Shown piece after piece: positions 59,701 through 64,000 of a stretch of DNA of 64,000 nt. How positions within the stretch are numbered: position 1 is the first letter of the stretch; every line of letters begins with the position of its first letter. Source of the DNA: Aplectana chamaeleonis (lineage: Eukaryota > Nematoda > Chromadorea > Rhabditida > Cosmocercidae); NCBI GenBank assembly GCA_029168955.1, contig JAPDOI010001759.1, positions 62,001 through 126,000 of the forward strand, written 5' to 3'. A program made the translations under genes and the position numbers. The notes below the pieces were generated by a model that worked only from the letters and a program-made list of their open reading frames with translations, was not told where the DNA came from and ran no database searches.

Positions 59701-62700
59701 GACTAGTGAATAATATTGCAGTCGGCTCTTTGCAGCCGTGGGAAGGCTCGTACAAAAATGCCTTCGCGAAAACAGCTCAACGCGTAAGCCGACCGCGTGG
59801 ACGGACAATCCCTCTCAGACAGTCTTCAAAATAGGCGTTAATTGAGAGAATTTGAATGATTTTAGCGGGAAATTTCCAGGAAGTTCTGTTTCACAATTGA
59901 AGGTTTCGTGAGACCTTACCGCAGTATCCCTATATACCAGGATGTCCAATAATTCTTGTCCGAAAATTTCACCATTTTTAATTTTTTCAACTTTATTGAA
60001 AAACAAGTCTAATCAACAATATAATCACCACAGTTATCTACAACAGTGGTTCATCGATTGTGCAGGTCGCCGATGCCCTTCGCCCAGAACTCCGAGGGCT
60101 GCGACTCGAAGTCCGCGATGTCGGATTTGAGGTTGTCGTACTTGGTGAATTTTCTTCCGGCCAAATGGTGCTTCAGCGGGCGGAACAAGTGGTAGTCGGA
60201 GGGGGCGAGGTCCGGGGAATACGGCGGTTGGGCAACCGTCTCCCAGCCGAGCGTCGCCAACTTCTGCTGGGTCTCCTTCGCCAACGTGGGGGCGCGCGTT
60301 GTCGTGCAGCAGGTGGACCGAGGCCCGTCGGGGGCGCTTTTCTCGGATGGCGGCGGCTAGTTTCTCGAGCTGATCGGTGTAGATGGAGGCGGTGACCGTC
60401 CTACCTTGCGGGAGCAGCTCGAAGTACAGCATGCCCTTGGCGTCCCACCAGCAGCAGAGCATGATCTTCGGACAAGAATTATTGGACAACCTGGTATGCA
60501 CCTCGTGAGCCTGGCTGGATACAAGCATTAAAAATACGATAAGTTTTTGCAAACAAGCGGCTTCAAAGTGGAGAGGGGTACAGAAAACCTTGAGAGGTGC
60601 CTCGAGTTAAGAATGCGCCATGAACTCGTTTTGAGTTTAGAAACTGTAGAGTTGATTACTTGTGGTAAAGTGAAACACCTACCTTGAAATCCTACTAGTT
60701 GCCAGTGGCTGCCTTTTCGTGGACAGTCAGAGACCAAATTCGGGTGTTCAAGCACAAAAGAGGCAACAGACGAGTAAAACGATCGAAGCAGAGACCATTG
60801 AGATGTAGACGCATTACAATAGGATACTGAAACAGCCGTAATGTTAATCATGAGTTTCTATATTTCAGAATGTCAAGAATTTCAAAGCTTTCGGTTTTTT
60901 TTGACAGCTCGAAATTCCATGCTCAACACCTAGTCAGCAGTATCAACAAAAAAAAAACATCAAAATTCGGAGAGACACACGCTGGGCGGGGCAACAAGAA
61001 GGCGATGGACATTATCCTACCTGTACTTAAAGCTATTAAAAGAGTTCGTTCCCGTCGCAATGAATGACTTTCCAGATGAGGTTTTGGTCGGCAGAGGCAT
61101 TTACTAACTAGTAGATTGAGTGTGGACGGCTGTACAGGGCTCATCGTTGATGCCACAGCTATCTGAAGGAGTGGAAACCGTTTAAAGAATAAGAAGAAAC
61201 TTTAGGGTAAAAAACATATATGGTCACCACAACATTATAAATGGTGTGAAATGTACTTCTGTTGAGGAGCTACAATGGACAAAGTCTACGAGTCTCTAAC
61301 AGATTGAGTTATTCTCGAAAAACTTCAAATTCAATGACCTGTACCCTCTATTTCGGAGTGATATTTACTCGGGTCGATCGCGTGCGTGTGCGAGTGTATG
61401 CTGCGTCTGTTCCTCCCCCGAGTTCTCTTGCTGTGTCTTCCTTTGCTCCGCGCACGCAACATAAGGAACAAAGTAAATTTCGCTTTGAATTACAGGATAG
61501 ACTCGCGGTCGACAGCATGATGCGCCGATTGCGTGCCCATCAGGGGTAGGGTAGATTTTTTTTGAAAATTCGGAGAGCGGAAAATAAAACGACCATTTTG
61601 ATTTCGGAGAGCGAAAATCGGATTCGGGAACGTCAAAAACCCTCGCAAATCTGCCCATAAACAATTCTAGACTACCCATAGTGGTATTTCCGATGTCACT
61701 CGGACTTTTTAGGTGTTTTTTCGTAAATCGAAAGTTGGTAGGGCAAAAGCCATCGGATACTAGGAAATCGGGATTGCGCTCGTCCTTGGTGCACGCACAA
61801 GAAAGCCCACGTCCCTACACTATGAAGGATAAAGGATAACGTCCTCGGCGTTGATCAGTCCCTCTGGGGATGCGCCACACATCCGACTTCTACTCAGAAT
61901 AGTAGAAGCTTTGAACGTGTGATTCAGACTATTGGCGACCTATCCTTTGTTTCAGAGTGAATTTTACTGCCACTGATCGCGTGCGTGTGTGGCAGGTGTA
62001 TGCTGCGTCTCCTTCCCCTACACACTTTCTCGCTGTCTCTATCCTCGTTACGCCCAAGCACGCGAAGGAACAAACTATGTTCGCCTCTGAAACAGAGGAT
62101 ACCTCTCCAAATAATACAAATAATAATGCCCTGATGCACTTCCCCCACTGTTTTCCGATTAGATATAGAACTACACGTCTACAATGACATATGACTGCCG
62201 TTTTATGAAAACAAGCCCACGCACAGTGGGTATCAAAAGCTTGTTTAACCAGCGGATTCAACTTTGCGTAGGGACAAAACAAGCAATCGGATGCAACTAC
62301 GCCCACGAAATTTGCGATCGAAATTATAATAACACCTATAGAAATGAAGAGTTCGAAAACAGTGTAGAGATGAGGCAATTTCAAAATCAATAGTGGTTCA
62401 GTACAAGGAAGTAAAGGTTATATTATACCACGCTATGCGTAATCAAAAATAAATTTTTAAAAATGTGAAAAAAGAGAAAAAAAACTTGAATAGTTTTACG
62501 TCGCTTCCTCTTTACAGAGGAAAGGTCACAACTTACCATTTCTTGGCTGTAATCCTCGTTAAGAATATCCTCAATCAATGGATCCGGATCGTGAAAATAA
62601 TGACCATTCGCGGTTCCAGCAGAATCCCTCCGGCTCGTCGGCTCCACGGTACCCGGAAGGGTGGTCTGAGATTGAGGAGGTTGTGGTGGTCCATCTGGGA

Positions 62701-62779
62701 ATCGCAGTTCAATCTGAAAGCAAGCAGTTTTTAATCGAGTTCGAGTGGTGAGTTCTTCAAAAGAAGGAAGATTATCCAT
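53715..62779 (-). CDS. ELMO domain-containing protein, ELMOD3-like, seven exons
   Basis: ELMO-domain proteins of the ELMOD group act as GTPase activators for ARL2 and related ARF-family GTPases. Minus-strand exons in order: 62779-62537, 61162-61021, 60826-60683, 55222-55095, 55019-54943, 53958-53831, 53782-53715 (TGA). All internal junctions are GT-AG, phases agree, and the total is 309 residues. The signature W170QLVGFQG-SDPATDFRG has the GAP Arg at 185, followed by DFPLAVVGINIT (220-231) and a helical tail KAMNKLYQSSLL. ELMOD3 is favoured by ERTLLIAL before the domain and CPRKGSHW. The start is uncertain: ATG 62779 is my choice, but a TTTCAG at 62719-62714 (minus strand) could instead open an exon at 62713, with the N-terminus off-window. 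Introns range from 48 bp to 5.5 kb and are rich in MITEs. Confidence 0.85.
54116..54265. repeat. TA-MITE family M1, copy 3, cut by a PIF-like MITE
   Basis: The left end CTCTCTATTTCGGAGCGAAATT and the core are present. The right end, AACTTCACTCCGAAATA, stops at 54265 where PIF-like copy P3 begins. The missing AAAGGATA resumes after it at about 54905. Confidence 0.78.
54266..54904. mobile_element. PIF/Harbinger-like MITE, copy P3, in ELMOD intron 5
   Basis: 639 bp with the same 18-bp termini as P1 and TAA at 54263-54265 and 54905-54907. It contains the 150-bp core (about 54425-54585). It sits inside the right end of an M1 MITE, so it is the younger insertion. Confidence 0.85.
55620..55782. mobile_element. 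Partial M2 palindromic MITE
   Basis: The right arm of M2 (ending GGCCGTTTTATGGCC) with CGCGCGGCGG centre words. The left arm is mostly missing. Confidence 0.75.
56170..56992 (-). repeat. Dispersed repeat R1, contiguous copy
   Basis: Reverse complement of 8572-9105 followed directly by 11301-11590. Here the two halves are adjacent. Confidence 0.8.
57069..57195. repeat. Inverted repeat built on GTAACTTG words
   Basis: TTAAGTTACTTGCGACTTATC at about 57069 is inverted near 57172-57193. ACAAGTAACTTG, itself a near palindrome, recurs at 57208 and 57241. Confidence 0.65.
57354..58079. mobile_element. TA-flanked TIR element, family M5
   Basis: 726 bp. The ends CTCAGGCAAACCATCGCTCC and inverse are flanked by TA (57352-57353, 58080-58081). 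GC-rich interior inverted words (CGGAGAGCGG, GGTGCCAGTT) are repeated. A stem GTGATAACGTG...CACGTTATCAC lies at 57550-57575. One TGACGTCA is at 57399. No transposase. Confidence 0.8.
58665..58775 (-). repeat. Dispersed repeat R2, second copy
   Basis: Inverse of 18547-18675. It contains a GGGTCCAGTTCGATCC word that superficially resembles a tRNA B box, but no cloverleaf is present. Confidence 0.55.
59084..59532. mobile_element. TA-flanked MITE, family M4, copy 2
   Basis: The ends AAGGCAGTGTTCACGAT and ATCGTGAACGCTGCCTT stand inside TTA/TAA flanks. It is shorter than copy 1 and its interior differs. The right boundary is accurate to about 2 bp. Confidence 0.7.
59937..60494 (-). mobile_element. 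mariner element, internally deleted (558 bp)
   Basis: The TIRs begin CCAGGATGTCCAATAATTCT and the imperfect inverse ends at 60494. TA flanks both sides (59935-59936, 60495-60496). On the minus strand the transposase C-terminal half follows the TIR almost at once, so about 0.7 kb including the DNA-binding half is missing compared with a usual mariner of about 1.3 kb. It lies in ELMOD intron 3. Confidence 0.88.
60034..60470 (-). pseudogene. mariner transposase, C-terminal catalytic part, frameshifted
   Basis: The DDE-type metal-binding residues are all present: Asp in CWWDAKGML, Asp in HDNARPHV, and the last Asp in YSPDLAPSDYHLF (the D34D spacing of mariner). The N-terminal helix-turn-helix half is deleted. 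One extra base near 60285 separates HDNARPHV from the continuing frame KETQQKLATLGWETV (60051-60284). It cannot make an active transposase. Confidence 0.85.
61341..61505. repeat. TA-MITE family M1, copy 4
   Basis: ACCCTCTATTTCGGAGTGAT at the left, AAATTTCGCTTTGAATTACAGGATA at the right, with the TGTGTCTTCCTTTGCTCCGCGC core between. In ELMOD intron 1. Confidence 0.75.
61938..62104. repeat. TA-MITE family M1, copy 5
   Basis: TATCCTTTGTTTCAGAGTGA at the left is the inverse of CGCCTCTGAAACAGAGGATA at the right, so TA stands at both ends. This is the best-preserved ends of the family. In ELMOD intron 1. Confidence 0.8.
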
Positions 62780-62864
62780 CCTTTGCTTATTCAAAGAGTG
62801 AAAATACGTTTGATCTTTCCCAGAAAGCAGAACTCGAGAAAAGTCGAAATCAAGCATCATATCA

Positions 62865-62889
62865 TAAAACAAATAAATGAATAGATGAA

Positions 62890-62928
<39 letters not shown>

Positions 62929-62941
62929 GTAAATAAATAAG

Positions 62942-62976
<35 letters not shown>

Positions 62977-62977
62977 A
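62865..62977. repeat. AAAT tetranucleotide microsatellite
   Basis: About 27 AAAT units with a few AAGT/GAAT variants. Confidence 0.92.
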
Positions 62978-62984
62978 ACGATTA

Positions 62985-63298
62985 AATGGTTCACCCTCAA
63001 AGAAAAAAAAAGAATTAACTTCACCGTTCCATTCACGAGCGCGAGAGAGGAACGCCCTAGAGGGAGTCGTGGAATAAAAACGCTCAGTATGAAAGCTTTT
63101 GTCCCATAAATGTCCCAAATAAAGAGGCATGTCTGGTGGTGAACCGATGAAATACGGTCGACCTCTTTAGGAGTCTCGCTGGAACAAGCGCACGCATCAG
63201 CTGATACATCAACATCTTGATTTATTCACGTTACACTTGCAGAATGCATGCCGCTTTACTTTTGAACGAATAAACATAACATTGCATAAGCTAACCTT
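62985..63298. other. Unassigned stretch, possibly a LINE 3' end
   Basis: A minus-strand frame (63130 downward) reads MPLYLGHLWDKSFHTERF and then SRAFLSRAREWNG, and runs into the AAAT tract. The pattern recalls a LINE C-terminus followed by a simple tail, but it is too short to call. Confidence 0.3.
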
Positions 63299-63391
63299 AC
63301 ATAACATAACATAACATATCATAACATAGCATAACATAACATAACATAACATAACATAACATAACATAACATAACATAACATAACATAACA
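63299..63391. repeat. ATAAC pentanucleotide microsatellite
   Basis: About 18 ATAAC units with two variants near 63320 and 63330. Confidence 0.92.
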
Positions 63392-64000
63392 TAGTATGTC
63401 CGCTGTAGGAAAATATGGTCTGGGAATAAAGTCTTAGTTTTCTTACCCCAATTTCCCTCACAATTTAGAGAGAACATAGCCATTATCTATAGTTACCCTT
63501 TTGTAATGTTTTTTACAAACATTAATACAAGTTTCTAGCGATTTCAGTCCAACTAATCATATTTCAATCTAGATATTAACCGGATAAACCGGTTTTGTGT
63601 AAAGGAGCCACATTCCATTCTCTAGTCTCGTTACAAAAAAAGTGCACAGGGTTCACTTCAGATAATCACTCTTCTTGTTCTTGAAAATAGGTACTTTTGC
63701 GTCGGGAGGAAAAAGTGTCTTAAAGATGAATAACAACCGACCTTAGTCCCAGCTGACATTGAGATATTACTGCTAACCAGCCGCGAATCGATCGACACCA
63801 GCCCAACCCCCAGCTCCCGTCCGCTCTCTTCGAACACCCTCCGGCTTTTTCCCTAGTGTAGCCAGATTGCCAGAGGTCGCCAGAAGATTTCTGTTTGGAC
63901 AGATTGTGTAGACACCAGCTGCACTTCATAGCCACATTGACGATTGGGAGGCAGTTATGGGAACCAGTTCGATAAGGAATTGTTTTGAAGTCAGAGTTCC
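63392..64000. other. Anonymous window end
   Basis: Minus-strand ORFs at 63720-63935 in two frames look partly coding, but no splice pair or domain supports an exon. It may hold the upstream exon of the ELMOD gene or nothing. Confidence 0.3.

Larger units (their letters stand above)
55223..60682 (-). other. ELMOD intron 3
   Basis: 5.5 kb, the largest intron. It contains a partial M2 MITE (55620-55782), repeat R1 (56170-56992), a GTAACTTG palindrome region, the M5 element, repeat R2, an M4 copy and the deleted mariner. 58082-58640 and 58870-59080 hold nothing else that I recognise. Confidence 0.75.

Noticed and set aside
60060..60395. 111-codon plus-strand ORF
   Set aside because: Antisense shadow of the mariner transposase remnant.

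Overview
This is eukaryotic DNA, most likely from a clade V (strongylid, hookworm-like) nematode. The evidence is: two protein genes split into small exons with TTTCAG-type acceptors and several 48-85 bp introns, a possible trans-splice acceptor 13 nt before an ATG, CR1- and RTE-type retrotransposons whose decayed proteins read like those of hookworms, and a very high load of short inverted-repeat elements. The species assignment is inference. No bacterial features, tRNA or rRNA genes, or CRISPR arrays were seen.

Host genes. Two genes converge on an intergenic gap at about 50.96-53.69 kb. (1) An Aurora kinase gene on the plus strand has eight coding exons between 38217 and 50623. They join in phase into 282 residues with every catalytic motif at the spacing of human Aurora A, and with the Gly that marks the Aurora A (AIR-1-like) type. 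(2) An ELMO-domain gene on the minus strand has seven exons between 62779 and 53715. They join in phase into 309 residues, most like ELMOD3 and carrying the WX3GFQ...PXTDFRG GAP motif. No single open reading frame shows it; it appears only when splice sites are followed.

Layout. 1-4.2 kb: a LINE copy (here called LINE-A) interrupted by a CR1 element flanked by an 81-bp target duplication, next to an RTE endonuclease fragment. 4.6-5.8 kb: a long foldback. 5.8-12.2 kb: anonymous repeats and a split 0.8 kb repeat around about 2 kb of decayed sequence. 12.2-16.2 kb: a near-full-length but broken LINE-A on the minus strand. 16-21 kb: anonymous sequence and foldbacks. 21.3-23.1 kb: a 5'-truncated RTE. 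23.5-25.0 kb: a satellite of 42-bp units in 5- and 7-unit higher-order repeats. 25.1-28.9 kb: a CA tract and a cluster of PIF/Harbinger-like MITEs with TAA duplications, containing a 22-bp array with three CRE palindromes and a palindromic MITE. 29.2-36 kb: foldbacks, hAT-like MITEs, a MITE with a 9-bp duplication and its unoccupied site, LINE-A fragments and a 60-bp-stem hairpin. 38.2-50.9 kb: the Aurora gene, whose introns carry three LINE-A fragments and a 740-bp TIR element. 52.8-62.8 kb: the ELMOD gene, whose introns carry a PIF-like MITE, several TA-flanked foldbacks and an internally deleted mariner. 62.8-64 kb: AAAT and ATAAC microsatellites and unassigned sequence.

About 90 percent of the window is transposon-derived or anonymous. 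I measured no identities and ran no searches. All family calls rest on motifs read by eye.
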